Source: Shewanella woodyi ATCC 51908
GTDB taxonomy: Bacteria; Pseudomonadota; Gammaproteobacteria; Enterobacterales; Shewanellaceae
Length of the DNA stretch: 64,000 nt
NCBI RefSeq assembly: GCF_000019525.1
Contig: NC_010506.1
Location: forward strand, 3,100,001-3,164,000
Direction: 5' to 3'
Every line of letters begins with the position of its first letter. The first letter of the stretch is position 1. The notes under the pieces were generated by a model that searched no databases, was not told where the DNA came from, and saw only the letters and a program-made list of their open reading frames with translations. Shown here piece after piece: positions 18,296 to 26,284 of this stretch. Position numbers and translations under genes: made by a program.

Positions 18296-18334
18296 TTTGC
18301 ATAATTGGTAAAAATGACAATAAAGATTATTCGT

Positions 18335-18419
18335 GGAGGGGTTCCCGAGTGGCCAAAGGGATCAGACTGTAAATCTGACGGCTCAGCCTTCGAAGGTTCG
18401 AATCCTTCTCCCTCCACCA
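18335..18419 (+). tRNA. tRNA-Tyr(GTA), copy 2
   Basis: Identical in sequence to copy 1, 39 bp downstream of it, with encoded CCA. Confidence 0.98.
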
Positions 18420-18481
18420 TCTTTACTCTTTTGCGTCATGGTTATTAAGTGTTAAAGCGGTACTGTAAAATAAGTTGAAAT

Positions 18482-18566
18482 GGAGGGGTTCCCGAGTGGC
18501 CAAAGGGATCAGACTGTAAATCTGACGGCTCAGCCTTCGAAGGTTCGAATCCTTCTCCCTCCACCA
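18482..18566 (+). tRNA. tRNA-Tyr(GTA), copy 3
   Basis: Identical to copy 1, 62 bp after copy 2. The spacer sequence differs from the others, so the array is old or has diverged between the tRNA units. Confidence 0.98.
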
Positions 18567-18627
18567 TCTCTTATTTACGCTACAAAGCTATAACGATTTA
18601 ATACCACCAATATTGATAGAAACATGT

Positions 18628-18712
18628 GGAGGGGTTCCCGAGTGGCCAAAGGGATCAGACTGTAAATCTGACGGCTCAGCCTTCGAAGGTTCGAATCCTT
18701 CTCCCTCCACCA
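18628..18712 (+). tRNA. tRNA-Tyr(GTA), copy 4
   Basis: Identical to copy 1, 61 bp after copy 3. It is the last of the array. Confidence 0.98.
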
Positions 18713-18898
18713 CTTCTATCTAAACTCCTCTCGGTTTTCCCAATACGAATCCAAATTAGTTAGTCTTTAACGATATCAAGCCAAACCTATTCTCCCTTCG
18801 TCACATTTAATTCATCAGAGTAAAGTTTCCACTTTGACTTCCTACCTAAACTCATATTGATTACTATCAAGGTAACTCCATCTAGGTATAGGGCAAAT

Positions 18899-19960
18899 AT
18901 GACAAACTCATGGGTTAACACAGCAGTCGAGAAGATCGAATCAGACTACCAGCGTAGTGCCGATACTCATTTAATTAAACTCGATATTCCTCAACTAACG
19001 GGGATCGATATCTACTTAAAAGATGAGAGTACCCACCCAACAGGTAGTTTGAAGCACAGGCTTGCTCGTTCGCTATTTCTCTATGGACTCTGTAACGGGT
19101 GGATCAAGGAAGGCACGACAATCATCGAGTCTTCTTCCGGTAGTACCGCCGTATCTGAAGCTTATTTTGCCCGCATGCTTGGTTTGCCCTTTATTGCTGT
19201 TATGCCTAAGAGTACCGCTAAGAGAAAAATTCAACAGATAGAGTTTTATGGTGGGACTTGCCATTTCGTTAATCACTCCAGCGAGATCTATGCAGCATCA
19301 GAGCAGTTAGCCACGCAACTAAATGGCCATTATATGGATCAATTTACCTATGCAGAGCGAGCAACGGATTGGCGTGGAAATAATAATATTGCCAATTCAA
19401 TTTTCGAACAGATGACACTTGAGCCCCACCCTATCCCCAAGTGGATTGTCATGAGTCCAGGAACAGGAGGAACATCGGCAACGATCGGTCGCTATATTCG
19501 TTATCAGCAACTCGACACACAACTTTGTGTGGTTGACCCTGAACACTCAGTATTTTATGACTACTTCACAACCGGTGATAAAAGCTTAACTTCGTGCCAT
19601 GGAAGCAAAATAGAGGGGATAGGAAGACCAAGAGCAGAGCCCTCTTTCATTCCGGGTGTCATTGATCATATGGAGAAAATACCAGATGCTGCTTCAGTGG
19701 CAACCATCTACTGGCTTGAGAAATTAATCGGTAGAAAAGCAGGCCCTTCAACTGGCACCAACTTGTATGGCGCTCTTAATATCGCATGTGACATGCTAGC
19801 AAAAGGTCAACAGGGCTCTATCGTTACCCTTTTGTGTGACTCAGGGGAGCGATACCTAGACAGCTATTACAACCCTGATTGGGTTAACGATAACATTGGA
19901 GAACTTACAGAGTATGAGGCTAAATTGGCTCAATTTAACCTCACAGCTAGCTTAAACTGA
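18899..19960 (+). CDS. PLP-dependent cysteine-synthase-like enzyme
   Basis: With the ATG at 18899 (AGG-rich site upstream) the product is 353 residues; a TTG at 18857 would extend it by 14. It is a fold-type II pyridoxal-phosphate enzyme. The PLP lysine lies in P-T-G-S-L-K-H-R, followed by the substrate loop S-S-S-G-S-T-A-V-S-E and the phosphate-binding G-T-G-G-T-S-A-T. These resemble CysK/CBS-type beta-replacement enzymes, but the protein is divergent and the substrate is not predictable. A C-terminal segment with S-G-E-R-Y is shared with the cysteine synthase family. It follows the tRNA-Tyr array and converges on queE. Confidence 0.82.
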   Translation: MTNSWVNTAVEKIESDYQRSADTHLIKLDIPQLTGIDIYLKDESTHPTGSLKHRLARSLFLYGLCNGWIKEGTTIIESSSGSTAVSEAYFARMLGLPFIAVMPKSTAKRKIQQIEFYGGTCHFVNHSSEIYAASEQLATQLNGHYMDQFTYAERATDWRGNNNIANSIFEQMTLEPHPIPKWIVMSPGTGGTSATIGRYIRYQQLDTQLCVVDPEHSVFYDYFTTGDKSLTSCHGSKIEGIGRPRAEPSFIPGVIDHMEKIPDAASVATIYWLEKLIGRKAGPSTGTNLYGALNIACDMLAKGQQGSIVTLLCDSGERYLDSYYNPDWVNDNIGELTEYEAKLAQFNLTASLN

Positions 19961-19971
19961 TAAAGACCAGA

Positions 19972-20640
19972 TTAATCGATATCTAAATATTTATGGGTCT
20001 GTATTGAGAGGCGCCAGTTTCGCTCGATACAGACACGCATCGCTAGCTCCGTCGCTCTGGTTTTCTGACTAATGGGCTGCAAACAGATTGTTTTACCTTT
20101 TAGATCAACCCCATTTAGCAACTCATCAAGATCATCAATGTGAGACGCTGTCGCTACCGGGTGTTTAATCTCATTAGCACGCTTTAATGCTTGTGGCAGT
20201 ACTGCAAGTCCCGCTTTCATCTTTAACTTAGGTGAAACGGTTACCCAGGTTTTCTCTGAGCAGTGAACCTCAAATGTGCCACTGGTTTCAATCTGAGTTG
20301 AATAACCTGCATCATTGAACTCTTCAGTCATGGCCGTTAGGTCATGTAAACAAGGCTCTCCCCCTGTAATTACAACATGGGATGCCGTAAACTCTTTTTG
20401 TTTTAAAAAGCTAATTAATTCTGATGTCGTTAACTCTGACCAGCGACCGATAGTACCATCAACCTGGATCACCATCTCAGGTTGAACCTTGTTCACATCA
20501 AGTAATTCCCAAGTATGTTTAGTATCACACCAGCTGCACCCTACTGGGCACCCCTGAAGACGTACAAAAATAGCGGGCACTCCAGTGTAAAAACCTTCGC
20601 CTTGAATCGTCTCAAATACTTCATTAACCGGATACTTCAT
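19972..20640 (-). CDS. queE: 7-carboxy-7-deazaguanine synthase
   Basis: QueE is a radical SAM enzyme that converts 6-carboxytetrahydropterin to 7-carboxy-7-deazaguanine, on the route to queuosine in tRNA. The start is set at the ATG at 20640 (222 residues) because GAGG lies upstream and the family starts near M-K-Y-P-V-N-E-V-F-E-T-I-Q-G-E-G. An upstream in-frame start at 20718 would add 26 unlikely residues. The Fe-S motif is C-P-V-G-C-S-W-C-D, and H-V-V-I-T-G-G-E-P follows. The gene is divergent from queC with about 220 bp between. No preQ1 riboswitch was seen there. Confidence 0.95.
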   Translation of the reverse strand: MKYPVNEVFETIQGEGFYTGVPAIFVRLQGCPVGCSWCDTKHTWELLDVNKVQPEMVIQVDGTIGRWSELTTSELISFLKQKEFTASHVVITGGEPCLHDLTAMTEEFNDAGYSTQIETSGTFEVHCSEKTWVTVSPKLKMKAGLAVLPQALKRANEIKHPVATASHIDDLDELLNGVDLKGKTICLQPISQKTRATELAMRVCIERNWRLSIQTHKYLDID

Positions 20641-20861
20641 GTTTAACCTCAAAAAGATTGGTCGGCATTTATAGTTGATTTTCCCTTTACAGGCAAGCCC
20701 AATATATACAATCTCCATTTGCTCTAACGTACTCAGAACCAGATATACTAGCTTTTGAGTAATTAGACCCTACTCATTTGATTCACTTTTTTGCGTTTAT
20801 CATTTGCAAGCTTACCTCTGTCCGTTAAAATGAACGCTGTTTATTTCAATCAGTGATCATT

Positions 20862-21563
20862 ATGTCAAAAGCGGTATCCAAGGCAGTTGTCGTATTCAGC
20901 GGCGGCCAAGACTCAACCACTTGTCTTATTCAAGCTCTTACTCAGTATGATGAAGTTCATGGGATCACATTTGATTACGGTCAACGTCATCGCCAAGAGA
21001 TAGAAGTTGCCGAGACTTTAGGTCAACAACTTGGACTAAAGAGCCACAAGACTCTTGATGTGTCCATGCTCAATGAGCTCGCCATCTCTGCACTGACAAG
21101 AGATTCGATTCAGGTCTCTAATGAGTTAATGGATAACGGCTTACCCAACACCTTCGTCCCTGGCCGTAATATTCTCTTTTTAACCCTTGCGGGTATTTTT
21201 GCTTATCAACTGGGCGCCGATACTGTGATAACCGGAGTCTGTGAAACTGACTTTTCTGGTTACCCCGATTGTCGCAACGATTTTGTTAAAGCGATGCAGT
21301 CAGCACTTGAACAAGGTATGGATAGAAAGCTCACACTATCAACTCCATTGATGTGGCTAAATAAAGCAGAAACCTGGGCACTTGCTGATAAATACCACAG
21401 TCTTGATTTAGTCAGAGATGAAACGCTGACCTGTTATAACGGCATTGTTGGTACTGGTTGTGGCACCTGCCCCGCTTGTCTACTTAGACAGAAAGGCTTA
21501 GATGACTACTGCAACAATAAAGAGCAGGTACAACAAGAGCTGAACACTAAGTGTCAAAGTTAA
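20862..21563 (+). CDS. queC: 7-cyano-7-deazaguanine (preQ0) synthase
   Basis: QueC turns 7-carboxy-7-deazaguanine into preQ0 with ATP and ammonia, the step after QueE. The ATG at 20862 gives 233 residues; a GTG three codons earlier is possible. It has the PP-loop S-G-G-Q-D-S-T-T, an F-D-Y-G-Q-R-H segment and the C-terminal zinc cysteines [16 protein letters not shown]. The start of rrtA overlaps its last 13 bp, so the two genes are translationally linked. Confidence 0.96.
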   Translation: MSKAVSKAVVVFSGGQDSTTCLIQALTQYDEVHGITFDYGQRHRQEIEVAETLGQQLGLKSHKTLDVSMLNELAISALTRDSIQVSNELMDNGLPNTFVPGRNILFLTLAGIFAYQLGADTVITGVCETDFSGYPDCRNDFVKAMQSALEQGMDRKLTLSTPLMWLNKAETWALADKYHSLDLVRDETLTCYNGIVGTGCGTCPACLLRQKGLDDYCNNKEQVQQELNTKCQS

Positions 21564-22159
21564 CATCGCTTTTCGGTAAAAGCTTTCCAGTATTGGTGCT
21601 CTTTACACTCTGTGCTATTGGCTTTTATTACGCGGGTTTTGATAATGAGCTGGCATATAGACGCAGCGAAATAACGGCGGGAGAGTATTGGCGTCTTTTT
21701 AGCGGCAATCTGCTCCACACTAATGGCTGGCACCTTATGATGAACTTAGCTGGCCTTTGGGTGATCATCTTATTACATCAACAGTACTACCGCTCATTAG
21801 GCTTCGCGCTGATCTTCATCTTACTGTGTTGGTTACAGGGAATAGGCTTATACCTCTTCTATCCAGGCTTGCTTGGTTACGTAGGCTTAAGCGGTATGTT
21901 GCACGGCTTATTCGCCTATGGCGCACTCAAAGATATCAGTGTCGGTATGCGATCAGGTTACCTGTTACTGATCGGTGTTATAGTCAAAGTCGCTTATGAA
22001 CAGTGGTTTGGTGCAAGTGAGCAGGTAACTGAGATGATCGGTGCACGAGTCGCGACAGAAGCTCATTTGATCGGGGTTGTCACTGGCATATTACTTTTTG
22101 CTGTAGTCGCGATTTACCAAAAGTATTTTACAAACAAACCAAAGGAAAAAGCGGAGTAA
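21551..22159 (+). CDS. rrtA: Rhombosortase (GlyGly-CTERM processing rhomboid protease)
   Basis: This 202-residue integral membrane rhomboid protease has about six helices. The catalytic pair is visible: Ser114 in G-L-S-G-M-L-H-G and His172 in E-A-H-L-I-G. The compact size, the [12 protein letters not shown] loop and the [11 protein letters not shown] segment match the rhombosortase subfamily, which cleaves GlyGly-CTERM tails of exported proteins in Shewanella and Vibrio. The GTG start at 21551 overlaps the queC end by 13 bp. No GlyGly-CTERM substrate is encoded in this window, so it acts on distant gene products. Confidence 0.88.
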   Translation: MSKLTSLFGKSFPVLVLFTLCAIGFYYAGFDNELAYRRSEITAGEYWRLFSGNLLHTNGWHLMMNLAGLWVIILLHQQYYRSLGFALIFILLCWLQGIGLYLFYPGLLGYVGLSGMLHGLFAYGALKDISVGMRSGYLLLIGVIVKVAYEQWFGASEQVTEMIGARVATEAHLIGVVTGILLFAVVAIYQKYFTNKPKEKAE

Positions 22160-22169
22160 AACTCCGCTT
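22149..22169 (-). terminator. Terminator of uvrB, partly inside the rrtA end
   Basis: A 9-bp stem (AAGCGGAGT / ACTCCGCTT) closes a 3-base loop. On the minus strand it is followed by a T run, so it ends uvrB. It overlaps the last codons of rrtA and lacks a good T run for the plus strand. Confidence 0.75.
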
Positions 22170-22179
22170 CAAATCTTCT

Positions 22180-24195
22180 TTACGCTTTAATCAACTCATC
22201 ATGAAGACGCCTGACCTGATCTCGAACTGCGGCTGCTTGCTCAAACTCCAGGTTTTTAGCATGTTCATGCATCTTTTTCTCTAACGTATCGATCTGATGG
22301 CTAATGCTCGCCACATCATTCACTTTGTAGTCGCCTTTGGATTCGGCAATATCTCTTATCGAAGCAAGATCATTTTGCACATACTCTTTCTCACCCACAT
22401 CCATCACGTCGGTGATCTTCTTAGAAACGCCTTTTGGTACTAAACCATTATCGAGATTGAACTGATGTTGCAACTTACGCCTACGTTCAGTTTCACCCAT
22501 CGCTTTTGCCATCGAATCTGTGATCTTATCGGCGTAAAGAATAACTTTACCATTCATATTACGAGCCGCACGACCTATGGTCTGTATTAATGAGCGCTCT
22601 GAACGTAAAAAACCCTCTTTATCCGCATCAAGAATACAGACTAACGAGACCTCAGGCAGATCAAGTCCCTCTCTAAGCAAGTTAATACCAACAAGTACAT
22701 CAAAAACACCTAATCTGAGATCGCGGATGATCTCCACTCGCTCGACAGTATCGATATCTGAGTGTAGATACCTTACTTTAACCCCATGCTCATCTAAGTA
22801 TTCAGTGAGATCCTCTGACATGCGCTTAGTTAAGGTCGTCACCAACACACGCTCTTGAACCTTAACTCTCTTCCTAACCTCAGATAATAGATCATCAACC
22901 TGAATCGCCACGGGACGGACTTCAAGCTCAGGGTCTAGCAAACCAGTCGGCCTAATCACCTGTTCAGCAATCTCACCATCACTCTTCTCTATCTCATAAT
23001 TTGCTGGCGTAGCAGAGACAAAGATAGTTTGGGGCATCAGACTTTCAAACTCTTCAAATTTAAGGGGTCTATTGTCCAACGCAGAGGGCAAGCGAAAACC
23101 ATACTCAACCAAGTTCATCTTTCTGGAGCGATCACCTTTATACATAGCCCCAATTTGTGGCACGGTCACATGGGACTCATCAATGATAAGCAAACCGTCA
23201 TCAGGTAGATAATCAAGCAGAGTTGGCGGCCCAGCTCCCTCTTCACGCCCAGAGAGGTATCTTGAGTAGTTTTCGATGCCAGAGCAGTAACCAAGCTCTA
23301 CCATCATCTCAATATCATATTGTACCCGCTCGGTGATCCGCTGCTCCTCAATCAATTTGTTGTTATCGAGTAGTTGCTTCTTCCGCTCCCTAAGCTCCTC
23401 TTTAATCTCTTCGCTGGCCGCTAATATTTTCTCTCTTGGGGTTACGTAGTGGCTCTTAGGGTAAACAGTCGTGCGTGCGATCCGCTGCAAAATATGACCA
23501 GTTAAAGGGTCAAATAAGCTTAACCTTTCAATCTCATCATCAAACAGCTCAACACGGATCGCATTGCTATCTGAGTCAGCAGCGAAAATATCAATCACTT
23601 CCCCTCTAACACGGTAAGTGCCTCGTTTGAGTTCAATATCATTACGGGTATATTGCAGCTCACTAAGCCGATGTAATATATCCCTCTGACCCATAGTATC
23701 GCCCTGCCTTAGGTGCAATAACATCTTCATATATGAGTCTGGGTCGCCTAGACCATAGATAGCTGACACTGAAGCTATCAGCACAACATCTTTTCTCTCT
23801 AACAAAGCTTTAGTCGCTGACAGACGCATCTGCTCAATATGGGCATTGACCGATGCATCTTTCTCAATAAAGGTATTCGTGGAAGGAACGTACGCTTCAG
23901 GCTGGTAATAGTCATAGTAGGAGACAAAGTACTCGACCGCGTTATGGGGGAAAAACTCCTTCATCTCCCCATAAAGCTGTGCCGCCAAGGTTTTATTAGG
24001 CGCCATGATAATCGTGGGCCTAGACATCTCCTTTATCACATTAGCAATAGTGAATGTTTTACCCGACCCGGTCACACCCAACAGAGTTTGACAGGCTAAA
24101 CCAGACTCAATGCCATCTACTAGTTTCTTAATCGCTTTAGGCTGATCGCCAGCGGGTACATATTGTGATTCAAGTTGAAAAGATGATTCTGCCAC
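22180..24195 (-). CDS. uvrB: Excinuclease ABC subunit B
   Basis: UvrB is the damage-verifying helicase-like subunit of nucleotide excision repair and hands DNA from UvrA2 to UvrC. The 671-residue length is standard. Walker A G-V-T-G-S-G-K-T lies near residue 40, the flexible beta-hairpin region with [11 protein letters not shown] near 92-105, D-E-S-H in the middle, the helicase motif Q-T-I-G-R-A-A-R-N near 540 and a UVR domain at the C-terminus (F-E-Q-A-A-A-V-R-D). No canonical LexA box (CTG-N10-CAG) was found in the 100 bp upstream. Confidence 0.97.
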   Translation of the reverse strand: MAESSFQLESQYVPAGDQPKAIKKLVDGIESGLACQTLLGVTGSGKTFTIANVIKEMSRPTIIMAPNKTLAAQLYGEMKEFFPHNAVEYFVSYYDYYQPEAYVPSTNTFIEKDASVNAHIEQMRLSATKALLERKDVVLIASVSAIYGLGDPDSYMKMLLHLRQGDTMGQRDILHRLSELQYTRNDIELKRGTYRVRGEVIDIFAADSDSNAIRVELFDDEIERLSLFDPLTGHILQRIARTTVYPKSHYVTPREKILAASEEIKEELRERKKQLLDNNKLIEEQRITERVQYDIEMMVELGYCSGIENYSRYLSGREEGAGPPTLLDYLPDDGLLIIDESHVTVPQIGAMYKGDRSRKMNLVEYGFRLPSALDNRPLKFEEFESLMPQTIFVSATPANYEIEKSDGEIAEQVIRPTGLLDPELEVRPVAIQVDDLLSEVRKRVKVQERVLVTTLTKRMSEDLTEYLDEHGVKVRYLHSDIDTVERVEIIRDLRLGVFDVLVGINLLREGLDLPEVSLVCILDADKEGFLRSERSLIQTIGRAARNMNGKVILYADKITDSMAKAMGETERRRKLQHQFNLDNGLVPKGVSKKITDVMDVGEKEYVQNDLASIRDIAESKGDYKVNDVASISHQIDTLEKKMHEHAKNLEFEQAAAVRDQVRRLHDELIKA

Positions 24196-25115
24196 TAACG
24201 ACTCTTCCTAGGTGATTGTGCTTATATTCTAATCCTGTAATGACTAAATACCAGTGGAATCTCAACCTAGTGTCAATAAATTTTTCGATATCAAATGACA
24301 CATACACGATTAATCGATCTAGCCGCTCTTTAACAAGACCCATAGCGTAAAGATAGATATGAAATTTTAGAACAGAGGAAAAATAGTTATGTTTTGTCCA
24401 TGAAAACGCCTAAAACCTGAATAATATGGCAAACTAATGCACAAGTTCGCACATTTAAACCGTTACATTTTAACAACAGATGCAAACATTAAAAAATTTA
24501 GCCCTTGATTTTAACAACTAGTTGTTTATTAAAACAATAAAATATTACCAATTAAAATGTGCATTTTAACCTCAAGCCGCTATTCTCAAGGCTTTGAAAC
24601 ACTTTTTCGGGCTTAACCCACAGGCTTATCCACAGATTTAGTGGATAACTCAAGCTACCCCTTATAGCACGGGACTTTAACCCCTATTCTCTAATCCAGC
24701 ACTTAAAAATAGAAACGGTGTAATTTTGCTACATTTGGATGTCGAGAAGAATATTTTTTGCAAATCCTCTATCTCTAAAAATTGCATATGACTCATTAAT
24801 TGACTATATAGGGTCAGTAAAACGCTGTCCTAAATAGCCTCCTCACACATATACTCAAAAGATCGAGTTATCCTCGCAATTCTCTGCTATATAACAGGAA
24901 GCAAAGATATTGCAGTCACGAAACAAGCTGATACTCAGCCACAACCAAGCCCAAATAAAAAACTTGATCATTGAATACCGACTAAGCGTGTGATTTATTA
25001 CAGTTATATAAAACTTAAAAGTGGCCAGTCTCGCTTCATAACGATGGAATCTACGCCATGATGGGCGTTTGATGAGCACTTAACTACTTAAATACACTTT
25101 TTTTTGTCCGTCGAG
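24196..25115. other. Gene-free AT-rich region with paired DnaA-box-like sites
   Basis: I see no convincing coding frame or RNA gene here. It holds TTATCCACA at 24626-24634, a perfect match to the DnaA box, and an inverted partner AGTGGATAA at 24640-24648 (one mismatch), 5 bp apart. The segment 24460-24590 is very AT-rich and repeats ATTTTAAC three times. It separates uvrB from the tRNA-Asn promoter. The possible roles are a DnaA-binding or regulatory site or simple spacer; the sequence does not decide. Confidence 0.5.
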
Positions 25116-25144
25116 TTGACTCATCATGAAGAGCGATTTAATAT
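25116..25144 (+). promoter_or_regulatory. Promoter of the tRNA-Asn array
   Basis: TTGACT at 25116-25121 and TAATAT at 25139-25144 are spaced by 17 bp, about 36 bp upstream of the first tRNA-Asn. A GC-rich discriminator (GCGCTCCG) follows, as at the tRNA-Tyr promoter. Confidence 0.8.
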
Positions 25145-25180
25145 GCGCTCCGTCTTCAACGATGAATAGCTTTATTCGAT

Positions 25181-25256
25181 TCCCCTGTAGTTCAGTTGGT
25201 AGAACGGCGGACTGTTAATCCGTATGTCACTGGTTCAAGTCCAGTCTGGGGAGCCA
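25181..25256 (+). tRNA. tRNA-Asn(GTT), copy 1
   Basis: A 76-nt tRNA with anticodon GTT (positions 34-36) and encoded CCA. It is the first of nine tandem copies. Confidence 0.98.
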
Positions 25257-25309
25257 AAGTTATTTAAGATTAAAGGCAGATAGGTGTTAACCTAGTATAT
25301 AAAGTCAAA

Positions 25310-25385
25310 TCCCCTGTAGTTCAGTTGGTAGAACGGCGGACTGTTAATCCGTATGTCACTGGTTCGAGTCCAGTCTGGGGAGCCA
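25310..25385 (+). tRNA. tRNA-Asn(GTT), copy 2
   Basis: Same as copy 1 except the T-loop reads TTCGAG instead of TTCAAG. Confidence 0.98.
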
Positions 25386-25417
25386 AGCTTTATAGACAAA
25401 GTAAAAATTAAATCGAT

Positions 25418-25493
25418 TCCCCTGTAGTTCAGTTGGTAGAACGGCGGACTGTTAATCCGTATGTCACTGGTTCGAGTCCAGTCTGGGGAGCCA
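25418..25493 (+). tRNA. tRNA-Asn(GTT), copy 3
   Basis: Carries the TTCGAG T-loop variant, like copy 2, with encoded CCA. Confidence 0.98.
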
Positions 25494-25519
25494 ATTTAAA
25501 TAGTAAAAGTTAAAGCGAT

Positions 25520-25595
25520 TCCCCTGTAGTTCAGTTGGTAGAACGGCGGACTGTTAATCCGTATGTCACTGGTTCAAGTCCAGTCTGGGGAGCCA
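25520..25595 (+). tRNA. tRNA-Asn(GTT), copy 4
   Basis: TTCAAG T-loop. From here to copy 9 the units repeat every 102-103 bp with almost identical spacers. Confidence 0.98.
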
Positions 25596-25622
25596 ATTTA
25601 AGATAGTAAAAGTTAAAGCGAT

Positions 25623-25698
25623 TCCCCTGTAGTTCAGTTGGTAGAACGGCGGACTGTTAATCCGTATGTCACTGGTTCAAGTCCAGTCTGGGGAGCCA
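25623..25698 (+). tRNA. tRNA-Asn(GTT), copy 5
   Basis: Identical to copy 4, 103 bp downstream of it. Confidence 0.98.
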
Positions 25699-25725
25699 AT
25701 TTAAGATAGTAAAAGATAAATCGAT

Positions 25726-25801
25726 TCCCCTGTAGTTCAGTTGGTAGAACGGCGGACTGTTAATCCGTATGTCACTGGTTCAAGTCCAGTCTGGGGAGCC
25801 A
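25726..25801 (+). tRNA. tRNA-Asn(GTT), copy 6
   Basis: Identical to copy 4, 103 bp after copy 5. Confidence 0.98.
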
Positions 25802-25828
25802 ATTTAAGATAGTAAAAGATAAATCGAT

Positions 25829-25904
25829 TCCCCTGTAGTTCAGTTGGTAGAACGGCGGACTGTTAATCCGTATGTCACTGGTTCAAGTCCAGTCTGGGGA
25901 GCCA
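25829..25904 (+). tRNA. tRNA-Asn(GTT), copy 7
   Basis: Identical to copy 4, 103 bp after copy 6. Confidence 0.98.
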
Positions 25905-25931
25905 ATTTAAGATAGTAAAAGATAAATCGAT

Positions 25932-26007
25932 TCCCCTGTAGTTCAGTTGGTAGAACGGCGGACTGTTAATCCGTATGTCACTGGTTCAAGTCCAGTCTGG
26001 GGAGCCA
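25932..26007 (+). tRNA. tRNA-Asn(GTT), copy 8
   Basis: Identical to copy 4, 103 bp after copy 7. Confidence 0.98.
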
Positions 26008-26033
26008 ATTTAAGATAGTAAAAGTAAATCAAT

Positions 26034-26109
26034 TCCCCTGTAGTTCAGTTGGTAGAACGGCGGACTGTTAATCCGTATGTCACTGGTTCAAGTCCAGTCT
26101 GGGGAGCCA
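26034..26109 (+). tRNA. tRNA-Asn(GTT), copy 9
   Basis: Identical to copy 4, 102 bp after copy 8. It ends the array. Confidence 0.98.
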
Positions 26110-26284
26110 CTATCCCTTCTTATTAAGACCACATCATCAAACAAAGTTTCCTGTTAATTTAGCAAAAGCCAATAAACATAACGCTTTAAAATTCCGCTTT
26201 GGTCACTTTTCCGATAGAATAACTCTCAGAATTAACTAAAATTATAACATCGTCGACTACTGTAGTTATACGAATGGGTTCTTT

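Noticed and set aside
20641..20861. Possible preQ1 riboswitch between queE and queC
   Set aside because: No preQ1-type stem-loop with the A-rich tail was recognisable on either strand.
24200..24290. Possible LexA box upstream of uvrB
   Set aside because: A CTG and CAG pair exists but with 14 bases between them rather than the 10 that LexA needs.
24855..25079. 74-codon minus-strand frame in the gene-free region
   Set aside because: No good ribosome-binding site, unusual composition rich in Trp, Phe and Cys, and no family resemblance.
25181..26109. Regular ~103-bp repeats resembling a CRISPR-like array
   Set aside because: Each repeat is a complete tRNA-Asn with cloverleaf, GTT anticodon and CCA; spacers are also repeated, not unique.
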